64,000 bases of DNA from Achromobacter aegrifaciens. GTDB taxonomy: Bacteria; Pseudomonadota; Gammaproteobacteria; Burkholderiales; Burkholderiaceae_B. The notes below the pieces were generated by a model, which searched no databases, was not told the DNA's origin, and saw only the letters and a program-made list of their open reading frames with translations. The stretch is taken from positions 682,001 to 746,000 of the forward strand of contig NZ_CADIJY010000001.1 in NCBI RefSeq assembly GCF_902859735.1, given 5' to 3'. Below are positions 56,001 through 64,000 of this stretch, one piece after another (positions within the stretch are counted from its first letter, which is position 1; the number at the start of each line of letters is the position of its first letter). Position numbers and translations under genes: made by a program.

Positions 56001-56833
56001 GAGATCAGGTCGGCCTTGGTGAAGATGATGTAGACCGGCGCGAACACTTCCAGGCGGTCGGTCAGCTCCTGCACGCGCTGGCGCAGGTTCTTGGCCAGGT
56101 TGATCGCGAACTCCGGACCCGCGCCCGTCAGCTCGTCGATGCTGGCGGCCACGATGATGCCGTTGATGGGCGCCTTGGGACGGTGCCGCTTGAGCAGGTC
56201 CAGGAAGCCCATCCATTCGTTGCGGTCCTCTTCATGCACCGAGTAGCGTCCGGCGGTGTCCAGCAGGATGCCTTCGGTGGTGAAGAACCAGTCGCAGTTG
56301 CGCGTGCCGCCCACGCCGCGGACCGCCGCGCCGTTCTTGTCCGCAAAGGGGAACTGCAGGCCGGAATTGATCACGGCGCTGCTCTTGCCGGCCGCGGGGT
56401 TGCCGATGACGATGTACCAGGGCAGCTCGTACAGGGCCTCGTTGCCCGAGGTCTGGCCGATCTTCGAGGTCTTGATGGTGCGCACCGCCTGGGTCAGCCG
56501 CGTGCGCAGCGCTTCCACGTCGTTGCGGTTGGCGGCGGCGCCCGTCTGCACCTGCTGCTCCAGCATGTCGCCCAGGTTCTTGTTGGCCTTGCGGGTACGC
56601 CGCCGGCGCCACAGATAGGCGCACAGCCACAGCAGCACGCATACGCCCAGGGCGATGCCCGCCCAGACCAGGCCGATCTCCACCGTGTCGGCGAACAGGA
56701 ACAGGAAGACCACCAGGGCCAGCAGCCCGAGCGCCATGAAGGTGCGCGGATTGGCCAGCGCGCGCGAGGACCAATGTCGGCCTTCGCTGATGGCGCGGGA
56801 GGCGCCGGATAGGAGATCGGAGGGGCTGCGCAT
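53033..56833 (-). CDS. tssM: T6SS membrane complex protein TssM (IcmF)
   Basis: A 1266-residue inner-membrane core protein of the T6SS. Two N-terminal helices lie near 31-49 and 55-75, a cytosolic NTPase domain with Walker A GNPAAGKS at 144-151 follows, and a third helix is near 445-468. The large periplasmic part ends in the IcmF C-terminal domain that contacts TssJ. The length is normal. TssJ and TssL are not in the window. Confidence 0.97.
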   Translation of the reverse strand: MRSPSDLLSGASRAISEGRHWSSRALANPRTFMALGLLALVVFLFLFADTVEIGLVWAGIALGVCVLLWLCAYLWRRRRTRKANKNLGDMLEQQVQTGAAANRNDVEALRTRLTQAVRTIKTSKIGQTSGNEALYELPWYIVIGNPAAGKSSAVINSGLQFPFADKNGAAVRGVGGTRNCDWFFTTEGILLDTAGRYSVHEEDRNEWMGFLDLLKRHRPKAPINGIIVAASIDELTGAGPEFAINLAKNLRQRVQELTDRLEVFAPVYIIFTKADLISGFSEFFSDSDQSERDRVWGATLPYGAEENRDVLALFDSRFDELYEGLKEMGTAQISLRNSRDLPPGLLTFPLEFAGIKPALRTFLSTLFETNPFQYKPVFRGFYFTSALQEGITQSTSTERLAERFELRPAARAQSRSVTSNNGFFLRDLFSSVIFADKKLVRQHASPAKTRMRYLAFFGLVLALGLVLGGWSWSYLGNRQLAQNVQADLDKVVRLQSERTDLQSRLEAMEILQDRIEQLDRYSSSRPWSLGLGLYQGDVLKERLLAEYYNGARQFMLTPVKASLEDFLAKVDTSAAAASGNAPQPAPQQARAAHAGNGDTLFQDASPTNADDAYNALKTYLMMANHQHVDPTHLSDQITRFWRGWLETNRGAMPRDQLIRSAERLISFYVGRAQDEGWPQIDTNLALVEKTRGSLRAVMQGMPARERAYATLKARAATRFQAMTVARIVGENDAGVVAGSYAIPGTFTREAWEQYIQPAIGEAAKKEVQTSDWVLGVNARDDLTLEGSPEQIQKSLATMYKTEYAEEWQKFLRGVTIKPFTSFEQSVGAMNRLGDPQTSPIAKLINTTYEQTSWDNPSLINAGLQQAQSGVVGWFKRVILRQTPPSAAPATAANGEAIPMGPVGREFSDVARLVVTRDNQSLLGNYMGALSKIRTRFNLLNNQGDPGPGALTLMRQTLEGKDSELADALKLVDEQMLAGMSATQRETLRPLLVRPLIQAYAVTMQPAESELNKVWNAQVYRPFNQTLAEKYPFASRASVEASSDEIGQVFGPQGSIAKYVNDTLGPLTVRRGDILTARTWGDMGVSLQPTFTANFAQWVAPLSGGAAGSGAASQPQTLFQIQPKPAAGVTEYTIEIDGQQLRYRNTPPQWVNFVWPNAQGAPGARITATTFDGSVVEIVNEPGRFGLERLISTAQRTANADGSFNMSWGKSNVTVPVKLRIISNAQAPGAGGSEPGGSQGLRNLRLPSSVIGASPESSAQTQPGAPQ

Positions 56834-56856
56834 GGTTTGAACTATGTTCTTGTGGG

Positions 56857-58245
56857 TCAGGCGGGAAGGGTTTCGGAAGGCGACACCAGCGCCAGCGTCC
56901 GCAGCGCCGGGTCCTGGGTCATGAGGGCGAGCACGGGCGCGCCGGCCTGGGCGCAGGCGGCGCCCGCGACGGCCACGGTCAGCAGATGCGCGGCCGCGCC
57001 GGTATGGCCGCAGCCGGAACCTACTGCCAGGCAGTCCTGGTTGGGGTCCAGCGCCGGAAACAGCGCAGCCGCCAGGCCGGCGGTCTCCAGCGGGCGGCTG
57101 CCGCGGTGGTCGGCATCGCTGATCAGCGCGGCCACGCCATCAGCGGGTTGGCCTTGTTCGGCCAGGAATTGCGTGGCCAACTCGGTCACGCGTGGCTCAT
57201 GCAGCGCGCCGCGCGCGTCGGCGTCGACCGCGCGCTGTGTTTGTGCGGACAGGGTCAGGGTCAGCGCGGAGTCGCTGCGTGCGGGCTCGCCGCCAGGCGC
57301 ATGGGCGCCCAGGTCCAGCAACAGGCCCGCCGCGGCTTCGCCAGGCACCTGGCCTTGGGGATTGGCGTTCGACATGAGCCGGCCGGCGGCGTCCCATTGC
57401 TCGACGCGCGTCGCATCGATGTGGGAGTCGGCGACAGCAACCAGGCGTAGCGTGGCGCTGCGCGCGGTCAGGGGTTCCTGCGCCAGCTGGCGCAGCAGTC
57501 CATCGCTGGTGAGCGCGTCTGGCGCGGCGTGCAGGCGCTGGACCATGCGGCTGGCAGGCCACGCCGCCGCCGCGAGTACCTGGTCCACGGCATGGTCGCG
57601 CACGGCGTCGGACCAGTCGGCGGGCAGCAGCAGTTCCAGCTGCAGCAGCGGCCATGCTTCGTCATGTTGCGGTTCGCCTTGCTTCAGCACGATGGCGCGC
57701 GCTTCCAGCGCCAGCGCCTCCACCACCTCTGCCAGCAGGGCGGTTGCGCGCACGGGTTCTTCTTCGAGCGCGGCGGCCGGGGCGCGGGCCTCGCGCGCCG
57801 CGGCGCGCAGCGCATCGGTATCGAGCTGCGGCGCGCGCGCGCTGAAGACAGGAAAGCCTTGCGTGTTCTTGAAGGAAGGGTCCAGATCCGGACGCTGCTG
57901 CGCGGCCAGTGCGGCATGGATCGCGATGGCCTCGCTGCCTACGGCGGCGCTGGCAGCGCTGGCCAGCACGCGCAGACTCGCGGCCTGGGGAGCGGGTTCG
58001 GCGGTCTGGGCGGCGTCGTCCTGCGCGGGCTGCGCCGGCGCGGCGCGGGCCTCGCGGCGCGCACGCACGATGCGCGCGCCGCTCCAGGCGGCGGCGATCA
58101 ACGCCAGCGGCAGCGCGAACAGATAAAGGCCGATGTCCACGCCCGTAGGCAGCGTGCGCGACTCCTGCCACCAGATGATGACGGCGAGCCAGACCACGCC
58201 GAAGACGAGGGCCAGCAACAGCCCGGTTTTGAGTATGCGGCTCAT
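56857..58245 (-). CDS. T6SS-linked membrane protein with thiolase-like C-terminus
   Basis: A 462-residue protein. Two membrane helices occupy about residues 5-27 and 38-58. The rest is soluble, with thiolase/ketosynthase-like glycine-rich segments (LDLGAHAPGG, AVGSGCGHTGAAAHLLTVAVA, TQDPALRTLALV). No catalytic Cys-His-His set is clear. The ATG at 58245 (MSRILKTGLL) was chosen over upstream 58293. It lies between tssM and the TagX-like gene on the same strand, so it is probably part of the T6SS operon. Its role is unknown. Confidence 0.7.
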   Translation of the reverse strand: MSRILKTGLLLALVFGVVWLAVIIWWQESRTLPTGVDIGLYLFALPLALIAAAWSGARIVRARREARAAPAQPAQDDAAQTAEPAPQAASLRVLASAASAAVGSEAIAIHAALAAQQRPDLDPSFKNTQGFPVFSARAPQLDTDALRAAAREARAPAAALEEEPVRATALLAEVVEALALEARAIVLKQGEPQHDEAWPLLQLELLLPADWSDAVRDHAVDQVLAAAAWPASRMVQRLHAAPDALTSDGLLRQLAQEPLTARSATLRLVAVADSHIDATRVEQWDAAGRLMSNANPQGQVPGEAAAGLLLDLGAHAPGGEPARSDSALTLTLSAQTQRAVDADARGALHEPRVTELATQFLAEQGQPADGVAALISDADHRGSRPLETAGLAAALFPALDPNQDCLAVGSGCGHTGAAAHLLTVAVAGAACAQAGAPVLALMTQDPALRTLALVSPSETLPA

Positions 58246-58273
58246 GGATGCGATATGACGCTTTCGGAGTTGA

Positions 58274-59125
58274 TCATTGCGCGGCTCCGCCATTGCGCCG
58301 CATGACGCCGGGGCGGCGCAGCTCGGTGTGGCCGAAGTCCATCATCTTCCAGCGGCCGCCCCAGGTCAGGCCGACGCGCTCGGCGGTTTCGCCGAACAGT
58401 TCGTAGCCGCGCATGGCCCAGGGATCCTTTTCGGACACGACCACCTTGCCGTCGCGCAGGAAGGCGCTGTCCGCGGCCAGGCCGAACTGGTGATAGCTCT
58501 GGTAGGCGCCGGCATTGGTCACGTGCGAGCCCATCTTGGCAAGCTCCGCCTGGCGGTCGGGGCTGCGATAGCCTTCGATCAGCACCATCTCGTAGCCGTG
58601 CTCTTCACGCATCACGCGGTACGCGGCCAGCAGGCGCTGGCGGTAATCGGCGTCCAGCAGGTTCCAGTCGCGGCTGGCGCCGCCCAGGTTGGGACGCACC
58701 AATTCCACTTCGCGCGTGGTGAACGCTTCGGGCGGCAGCGGAGGCGGCGGGACCAGTCTTTCGCCGGTCAGCAAAGCCTGGATGCGAGGGTCCGGACCCG
58801 CGGTTCGATCCTCGTAAACAAATGTGTGATTGTGTCGCATGACGAAAGCGAAAAGTGACGGAAGCAACACAACCAGCAGGCCCGCAGCGATGTGCCAGCG
58901 GTATGCCGAAAACGCGCCGCCAGCCTTTCCAAAGCCCGTGCGCAGCGCCTGCGCGGAGTCGCCCATCGCCCCTCCTGCGTGTCCCGCGCCGCGCGCCATG
59001 CCCTGGCGTATTCCCTGTGCAAGCGCGCGCGCTCCCCTTGCCGTGGCCTCCCGCAAGGACGGAAAGACAAGCAACGCGGAAACGCCGATGGCGAGCAGAA
59101 AGTAGAGAGGCAGCAGGAGAAGCAA
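58274..59125 (-). CDS. tagX: TagX-like M15 peptidoglycan peptidase
   Basis: A 283-residue VanY/M15-type zinc peptidase with two N-terminal membrane helices (about 2-22 and 77-96). The metal motif SYHQFGLAAD has His212 and Asp219, and DFGHTEL has His266 with Glu268. In other T6SS clusters TagX cuts the cell wall so the machine can span it. The start is a TTG at 59125 with GAGG upstream, since no ATG precedes the first helix. It ends 28 bp before the membrane protein at 58245. Confidence 0.85.
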   Translation of the reverse strand: MLLLLPLYFLLAIGVSALLVFPSLREATARGARALAQGIRQGMARGAGHAGGAMGDSAQALRTGFGKAGGAFSAYRWHIAAGLLVVLLPSLFAFVMRHNHTFVYEDRTAGPDPRIQALLTGERLVPPPPLPPEAFTTREVELVRPNLGGASRDWNLLDADYRQRLLAAYRVMREEHGYEMVLIEGYRSPDRQAELAKMGSHVTNAGAYQSYHQFGLAADSAFLRDGKVVVSEKDPWAMRGYELFGETAERVGLTWGGRWKMMDFGHTELRRPGVMRRNGGAAQ

Positions 59126-59264
59126 GGAGGTCCCTCAGTTACGAAGGCGTAATCTTTTGTTCTATTCGGGATTCAGGCAAGCGCTTGGACGTTGCAAAAC
59201 GCGTCTGTGGCTTAGAACTCGTAACAAGAATCGATGATGCGAAAGAAGTCATCAGGTATTCTCG

Positions 59265-59285
59265 AACCCCTTGGTTACAGGGGTT
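59265..59285. promoter_or_regulatory. Hairpin upstream of the Pro/Ala-rich gene
   Basis: A perfect 7-bp stem AACCCCT / AGGGGTT with a TGGTTAC loop lies 31 bp before the start at 59316. The surrounding 59126-59315 segment is unusually AT-rich for the window and is a likely divergent promoter region. Confidence 0.4.
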
Positions 59286-59315
59286 TAGACGACCTCTGCA
59301 GACACGGGACTTCGC

Positions 59316-60185
59316 ATGGCAGAAGACGAAAAAAGATCGCGATCACCGACCTCTGTTCCCAGCTTGCTCGCAGGACGCTCACCGTCACCGGATGAACGCG
59401 CAGCGTCGCGCATCCTCGCCGCGCTAGAGGGGCGAGTGCCGGACGCCGAAGTCAAACACCTGGCGCCCAAGCGCCGTTCCCGCTTGCCGCTGGCCTTGCT
59501 GCTGCTATTGCTGACGGGTGCTGCGGGCGCGGTGTTATATAGCGTGTTCGATACGCCGCCGCTGCCTGTGGTCGCTGAATCGACTCCTCCGGTTACGCCG
59601 CCAGCGCAGCCCGCCGCCGCGCCAGCCGCTCCAACAGCGGGTGCGCGCGTGGCCGCTGCCGATCCCGACCCGCAGCCTTCTTCCGCGGCCGTCATCGAAG
59701 ACCACCCTCTCGCGCAATTGGGACTTCCCAATGCCGATGAGGACCGCGCGCCCGAGAACCCCTTGTCTGCGTTGGCCGTCACCGCCACGCCGCCGCAGCC
59801 TCGCGCTGCGTTGCAGGCGCAGGCCGCTGCGCCCAAGGCAGCCGGGCCCACGGTGCCGCGCGCGATCACTTCGCAAGGCTCGCCCAAAGCGTCGCCCCAG
59901 GCCGCGCCGCAGCGCGCCAAGACGCCGCGCAACGATTCCGACGCCGCATTGCTGGCCGCGCTGATGTCCTATGGCCTGCCGCCGGCGTCGCCGCCCGGTA
60001 CCAAGGTCTACAAGAACGACGGCGTCTTCGTCCGCGAACTGCCGGGCTCGCCCCTGGCGGCCCGGTTGGAGCAATGCCGCAAGCTGGGCTTCCTGGAAAG
60101 CGAGCAATGCCGCTTGCGGGTGTGTTCGGGCTATTGGGGCACGGCGCCCGAATGCCCCAATCCGCAAGCCCAGGTCGAACCCTGA
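59316..60185 (+). CDS. Pro/Ala-rich single-pass membrane protein
   Basis: A 289-residue protein. A cytosolic N-terminus (residues 1-56) leads to one membrane helix (about 57-76, LPLALLLLLLTGAAGAVLYS), a long Pro/Ala-rich periplasmic linker, and a C-terminal domain with four cysteines (CRKLGF, CRLRVC, CPNP). The topology resembles a stalked periplasmic domain. It lies 26 bp before VgrG and divergent from tagX. No family is recognised. Confidence 0.7.
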   Translation: MAEDEKRSRSPTSVPSLLAGRSPSPDERAASRILAALEGRVPDAEVKHLAPKRRSRLPLALLLLLLTGAAGAVLYSVFDTPPLPVVAESTPPVTPPAQPAAAPAAPTAGARVAAADPDPQPSSAAVIEDHPLAQLGLPNADEDRAPENPLSALAVTATPPQPRAALQAQAAAPKAAGPTVPRAITSQGSPKASPQAAPQRAKTPRNDSDAALLAALMSYGLPPASPPGTKVYKNDGVFVRELPGSPLAARLEQCRKLGFLESEQCRLRVCSGYWGTAPECPNPQAQVEP

Positions 60186-60211
60186 GTCTTCAGAGAAGGT
60201 TTTTTTCCGCA

Positions 60212-63085
60212 ATGGATCCGACTGCAACGCCTGGCCTGTTCAGTTCCGACGCCCGCCTCTACAGCCTGGAAGGCGAGGGCGCGCTCGCCTCGCTGCAGGT
60301 CGAGGGCTGGATCGCGCGCGAAGCCTTGTCGGGCGTTTCGCAGACGCGCGTGGTCGCGCTGTCCGACGACGCCGGCCTGGAATTGCGCGACATGATCGGC
60401 CGCCCCGTGACACTGTGGACCACGCGCGCCGACGGCAGCCGCGCGAGTCGCAGCGGTCTGGTCCGCGAAGCCGAGCTGCTGTCGGGCGACGCGGGCCTGG
60501 CGCGCTACCGCCTGACGGTCGCGCCCTGGCTGTGGCTGGCCACGCAGCAGCGCAACAGCCGCGTGTTCGAAGCGCGTTCCGTGCTGGACATCGTCAGCCA
60601 TGTGTTGGGCGGCTACGAAGGCTATGTGCATCGCGTGGCTCCCGATGCGGCCGAAGCGCAGGCCGGCGTGGCGCCGCGCCCCTACACCACGCAGTACCGC
60701 GAGACCGACTATGACTTCATCAGCCGCCTGCTGGCCGAAGCAGGCCTGGGCTGGACGACGGTCGAAGATCCGGAGGTTCCCGCGCGCCACGTCGCGCTGA
60801 TCTTCGCCGACAGCCGCGGCCTGGCCGAGGACTCCGAGTCCGCGAGCGGGGGCGTGCGCTTTCACCGCGCCGGCGCGACCGAGTCGCGCGACACCGTGCA
60901 GGCCATGTCGCGCCAGTGGCGGCGCGGTCCTGACCGCGTCACCGTCCTGGGCTGGCACGGCGGCGGCAAACGCGCCGTGGCGGCAGAGGCGCTGGCGCGT
61001 CCGGCAGACGGCACTGACGACGCGGGCCTGGAATGGTACGAGGTGGCAGGCCACGGCAGCTTTGCTGATGAGGCCGAGGCGCGTCGCCAGGCCACGCTCG
61101 CGATGGAAGCCGTACAAGCCGGCGCTGAGACTTTTGTCGGCCAGGGCGGGGTGCGTACCTTCCGTTCCGGCACGCGTTTCACGCTGCAGAACATGTCTCC
61201 ACTGGGGCCTGCCGGCGAAGAAGGCTTCGAGCCCGCCTTTGCGCTGGACCGGGTCGAGCACGTCGGCATCAACAACCTGCCGCCAGAAACCCGAGCCTCG
61301 CTGTCGCAGCGCTTGGGCGGGTTGGACGCACATTTGGCCTTGGATACCGAGGCGCCCGCGGCGCCTGGCGCGGCGGGTTCGAACGCCGATCCGTCGCGGC
61401 CCGACGCCGCGGTGTTGGCGAAAGCGCGCGAGGTCGGCTACGCCAACCGCTTCCAGGCGGTGCGTTGCGACCGCCCCTGGCGGCCAGCGTTGCCGCAGAC
61501 ACGCGGCGCGCGCCTGAGCGGCGCGCCTTCGGTCCATGGCGTGCACACGGCCATCGTCACGGGCGCCGACGGCGCAGTGCAGGCGCAGGGCGAGGACGAG
61601 ATCCTGCGCAACAAGCGCGGCGACGTGCGCATCCGATTCCATTGGCAGGCAGACGATGCCGAGGGGGTGGCCAAGAGCCGCTGGGCCCGCGTGGCGCAGC
61701 GCCAATCGGGCGCAGGCATGGGCATGAGTTTCGTGCCGCGCATCGGCCAGGAGGTGCTGGTGCGCTTCCTGGACGACGACGTGGACCAGCCCATCGTCGT
61801 GGGCGCGCTGTACAACGGCCGCGGCGAGGGCGGCACGCCCGCCACGCCGGGCGGCCGGGACGGCGGCAAAGCCGACACACAGGTCTACACCGCCGCGCGC
61901 GATGCCGCACCCAGCGCCCAGGCCAACCTGGCGGGAGGCAATGCGCCTGCCTGGCATGGCGCCGCGGGCGGCGACGAGAACCACCGCAACGCCGCCGCGC
62001 TGAGCGGCTTCAAGAGCAAGGAGTTCGGCGGCTCGGGCTACAACCAGATCGTGTTCGACGACAGCGACGGACAACTGCGCTTGCAGATCAAGAGCAGCCA
62101 GGAAGCCAGCGAACTGAACCTGGGCCACCTGATTCATCAGGCCGGCAACTACCGCGGCGGACTGCGCGGCCTGGGCGCCGAGCTGCGCACCGACGCCTAC
62201 GGCGCCGTGCGCGGCGGCGCGGGCGTGCTGCTCAGCACCTACGCCGGCACTGGCGCCAGCGCCGGCCCCGCAGGCGAGGCTGCGGGCTTGCAGGCGCTGG
62301 CCAGCCAGGCCGACCAGATGGCGCGTTCGCTGGATGGCGTGGTCGGCGCGCACCAGGGCTTGCGCCTGGCGAGCGCGCTGGGCTCCAAGGGAGCGGAAGC
62401 CAGCGTGCTGGACGACGGCAAGGCGCCTTTGGCCGCCATGCATCGCGCCGTGTCCGGCACCGTCGCAGGCGAAAGCCTGGATGGTGCGCGTAGCGACGCT
62501 TCGGCCAAGCACACCCAGGCGGCCGAGGGCAAGGTGCCGCACCTGACCGATCCGGTCGTGTTCATGGCCGCGCGCGCGGGACTGGCGCAGGTCGCCGGCC
62601 AACACATGCAATACACCGCCGGCGAGACCGTGCACTGGTCGGCCGGCAAGGACCAGAACCTGGCCGTGATGGGCGCGCTGCGCGTGCACACCGGGCAGGG
62701 CCTGGGCATCGTCGCCGGCCTGCAGCAGGGCGGCGCGGACTCCGGCCTGGACCTGATCTCCGCCACGGGCGACGTGCACGTCCAGGCCCAGCACGACATC
62801 CTGCGCGTGCAGGCGCAGAAGGACATCACCATCGGCAGCGCGCAGACCAACGTCGAGTATGCCGCGCCCAAACGCATCCGCATCGCCACCGCGGCCGGCG
62901 CCAGCATCGTGCTGGAAGGCGGCAACATCACGGTGACCGCGCCGGGGCGGATCGATGTGAAGACGGGGAACAAGCAGTTTGCGGGGCCGGACCGCATGCC
63001 TTACGCTTTTCCCCAGTTCACGGTCTGCAAACAATGCGTGCTGGACGCGCACGATGGCGTGCAGTCCATCACGGACAAGGCATGA
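60212..63085 (+). CDS. vgrG: T6SS spike protein VgrG (TssI)
   Basis: A 957-residue spike. The gp27-like base covers about residues 1-400 and the gp5 OB-fold about 455-540 (VRIRFHW, SRWARVAQRQSGAGMGMSFVPRIGQEVLV). A DUF2345 region with the conserved NYRGGLRGLGAELRTDAYG near 650 leads to the needle-like C-terminal repeats. The extreme C-terminus carries VCKQC. The ATG at 60212 was chosen because the family begins there (MDPTATPGLFSSDARLY); 60074 lies inside the previous gene. Confidence 0.95.
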   Translation: MDPTATPGLFSSDARLYSLEGEGALASLQVEGWIAREALSGVSQTRVVALSDDAGLELRDMIGRPVTLWTTRADGSRASRSGLVREAELLSGDAGLARYRLTVAPWLWLATQQRNSRVFEARSVLDIVSHVLGGYEGYVHRVAPDAAEAQAGVAPRPYTTQYRETDYDFISRLLAEAGLGWTTVEDPEVPARHVALIFADSRGLAEDSESASGGVRFHRAGATESRDTVQAMSRQWRRGPDRVTVLGWHGGGKRAVAAEALARPADGTDDAGLEWYEVAGHGSFADEAEARRQATLAMEAVQAGAETFVGQGGVRTFRSGTRFTLQNMSPLGPAGEEGFEPAFALDRVEHVGINNLPPETRASLSQRLGGLDAHLALDTEAPAAPGAAGSNADPSRPDAAVLAKAREVGYANRFQAVRCDRPWRPALPQTRGARLSGAPSVHGVHTAIVTGADGAVQAQGEDEILRNKRGDVRIRFHWQADDAEGVAKSRWARVAQRQSGAGMGMSFVPRIGQEVLVRFLDDDVDQPIVVGALYNGRGEGGTPATPGGRDGGKADTQVYTAARDAAPSAQANLAGGNAPAWHGAAGGDENHRNAAALSGFKSKEFGGSGYNQIVFDDSDGQLRLQIKSSQEASELNLGHLIHQAGNYRGGLRGLGAELRTDAYGAVRGGAGVLLSTYAGTGASAGPAGEAAGLQALASQADQMARSLDGVVGAHQGLRLASALGSKGAEASVLDDGKAPLAAMHRAVSGTVAGESLDGARSDASAKHTQAAEGKVPHLTDPVVFMAARAGLAQVAGQHMQYTAGETVHWSAGKDQNLAVMGALRVHTGQGLGIVAGLQQGGADSGLDLISATGDVHVQAQHDILRVQAQKDITIGSAQTNVEYAAPKRIRIATAAGASIVLEGGNITVTAPGRIDVKTGNKQFAGPDRMPYAFPQFTVCKQCVLDAHDGVQSITDKA

Positions 63086-63098
63086 GGCGGGCAAGCGC

Positions 63099-64000
63099 AT
63101 GACGGATTGGCAATCCCTGCTTGGCGAGACGTTGCGGCATGCTGAAATCAGCCGCATCGAAACGGGCGAGGCAATGCATGCCTATCTGCTCGTGGATTTC
63201 CGCAACCGCGCGGAGCTGGCCGCGCCAATCAAGAGCAGCGCTCAAGTCAGCCACGGTTCGGTCTGGCTGGGAACGGATCTGGCCGTATACGGTGAAATCG
63301 CGCCCCTGCTGATCGAAATAGACGATCTGACGCGTTTTGAACTGGGGCGCGACACGGACGGGCCATACACCTCTGAACTATTGCGGCTGCTGCGCAGGGT
63401 GTACGAGGCGGACGGTGGGCAGTTTGCGGTCACCCATATCCTGTCGCCCATGGCCCTGGCCGAACTAATGGCACATTGCGCGTACTACGGCGACTATGGC
63501 TTGCCGGACGGTCGCGAGTATTACCTGCACTTCTACGACAGCCGCATTCTGGACCGCGCTTTTCAGGTCTGGAGCGAAGCCGAGCGCGAGCGTTTCCTGG
63601 CGCCGCTGACGCTCATGCGCTATTTGCGCCGGGACGGTTCCATCGCCGAGTGGAAGGGCGGTGGAGAACGTGAATTGAGCGCTGCGGCGCTGCCGGCGCC
63701 ACAGCCGTTTACGTTGGCGCAGCATCAGGCGCTGCTGGATATGGATTATCCGGACAAGCTGACCCAACAAATCCGCCGCATCTATATGGGAGTTCTGGGC
63801 AGCGACCTGCGGCAGGACGAATTGCATGAGCAGGTGCTGGAGCAGATGGCGCGGGCGCGTGCCTACGGGATAGAAAGCGAGCGGGACATGCTGGACTATG
63901 TGGCGTGGGGTATCACAATATCGCCGCGTTTTGATGAACACGAGGTGATTCAGTCCGCGCTGCGCGCATTCAAGGGCTCTGGGCTGTCGCAGGCGCTGGA
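63099..64000 (+). CDS. DUF4123 effector-loading chaperone (3' end outside window)
   Basis: At least 300 codons starting at ATG 63099, 13 bp after the VgrG stop, with no stop before the window ends. The N-terminus MHAYLLVDFRNRAE and the segments ISPMALAELMAH and YYLHFYDSRILDRAF match DUF4123 chaperones, which load an effector onto the cognate VgrG. The effector gene would be expected immediately downstream, outside the window. Identification rests on these motifs and the position after VgrG. Confidence 0.85.
   Translation, partial: MTDWQSLLGETLRHAEISRIETGEAMHAYLLVDFRNRAELAAPIKSSAQVSHGSVWLGTDLAVYGEIAPLLIEIDDLTRFELGRDTDGPYTSELLRLLRRVYEADGGQFAVTHILSPMALAELMAHCAYYGDYGLPDGREYYLHFYDSRILDRAFQVWSEAERERFLAPLTLMRYLRRDGSIAEWKGGGERELSAAALPAPQPFTLAQHQALLDMDYPDKLTQQIRRIYMGVLGSDLRQDELHEQVLEQMARARAYGIESERDMLDYVAWGITISPRFDEHEVIQSALRAFKGSGLSQAL

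Noticed and set aside
52952-56812. A 1286-codon open frame antisense to tssM
   Set aside because: TssM has full family motifs; the antisense frame has low-complexity composition and no ribosome site.
60131-63157. A 1008-codon open frame antisense to vgrG
   Set aside because: It mirrors vgrG and has no recognisable domain.
1-64000. Insertion sequences, prophage or integrative-element ends
   Set aside because: No transposase, integrase, tRNA-flanked repeat or long terminal inverted repeat was recognised.

Overview
This is a GC-rich chromosomal window of a betaproteobacterium. It looks like Alcaligenaceae (Achromobacter- or Bordetella-like): there are many LysR regulators, a Bug-type tripartite tricarboxylate receptor, a DUF1185 protein, an acnD-prpF pair, a fused indolepyruvate oxidoreductase and type VI secretion (T6SS) genes. 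The genus is an inference from gene content. No rRNA, tRNA, insertion sequence or CRISPR array was seen.

Left part (1-20,000). A 5'-truncated acyl-CoA synthetase is followed by a LysR regulator divergent from an exported argininosuccinate-lyase-like protein. A copper and cytochrome c block then runs almost entirely on the minus strand: the copper ATPase CopA behind a MerR/CueR-type promoter, a complete System I cytochrome c maturation operon ccmABCDEFGHI with a terminal ccdA, and a periplasmic copper-resistance operon (copR-copS, cupredoxin, multicopper oxidase, outer-membrane PcoB-like protein). A shared inverted-repeat box upstream of both the copper operon and ccmA suggests joint control of copper defence and cytochrome c assembly.

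Middle part (19,600-44,800) is catabolic. It holds a lone glycosyltransferase with a possible small leader ORF, and a sodium:solute symporter with a 40-residue partner divergent from a cytosine-deaminase-like amidohydrolase. It also holds an ankyrin protein, a GntR-acnD-prpF methylcitrate operon with operator-like repeats, and a flavin monooxygenase under an apparent sigma-54 promoter next to its AcoR-like activator. The rest is a DUF1185-hydrolase-Bug receptor operon with a divergent LysR, a second LysR divergent from a 1180-residue 2-oxoacid:ferredoxin oxidoreductase, and a membrane diguanylate cyclase.

Right part (44,900-64,000) is T6SS-related: a DUF2235 lipase-like protein, PAAR, a small PDG-repeat protein, TssA, an OmpA-like protein, TagF, TssM, a 462-residue membrane protein, a TagX-like M15 peptidase, a proline/alanine-rich membrane protein, VgrG and the start of a DUF4123 chaperone. 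Sheath, tube, baseplate and ClpV genes are absent, so this is one flank or an accessory part of a system. The DUF4123 gene runs off the window, so its effector is probably just outside.

All coordinates and motifs were read by eye. Family names rest on recognised motifs and order, not on database searches.
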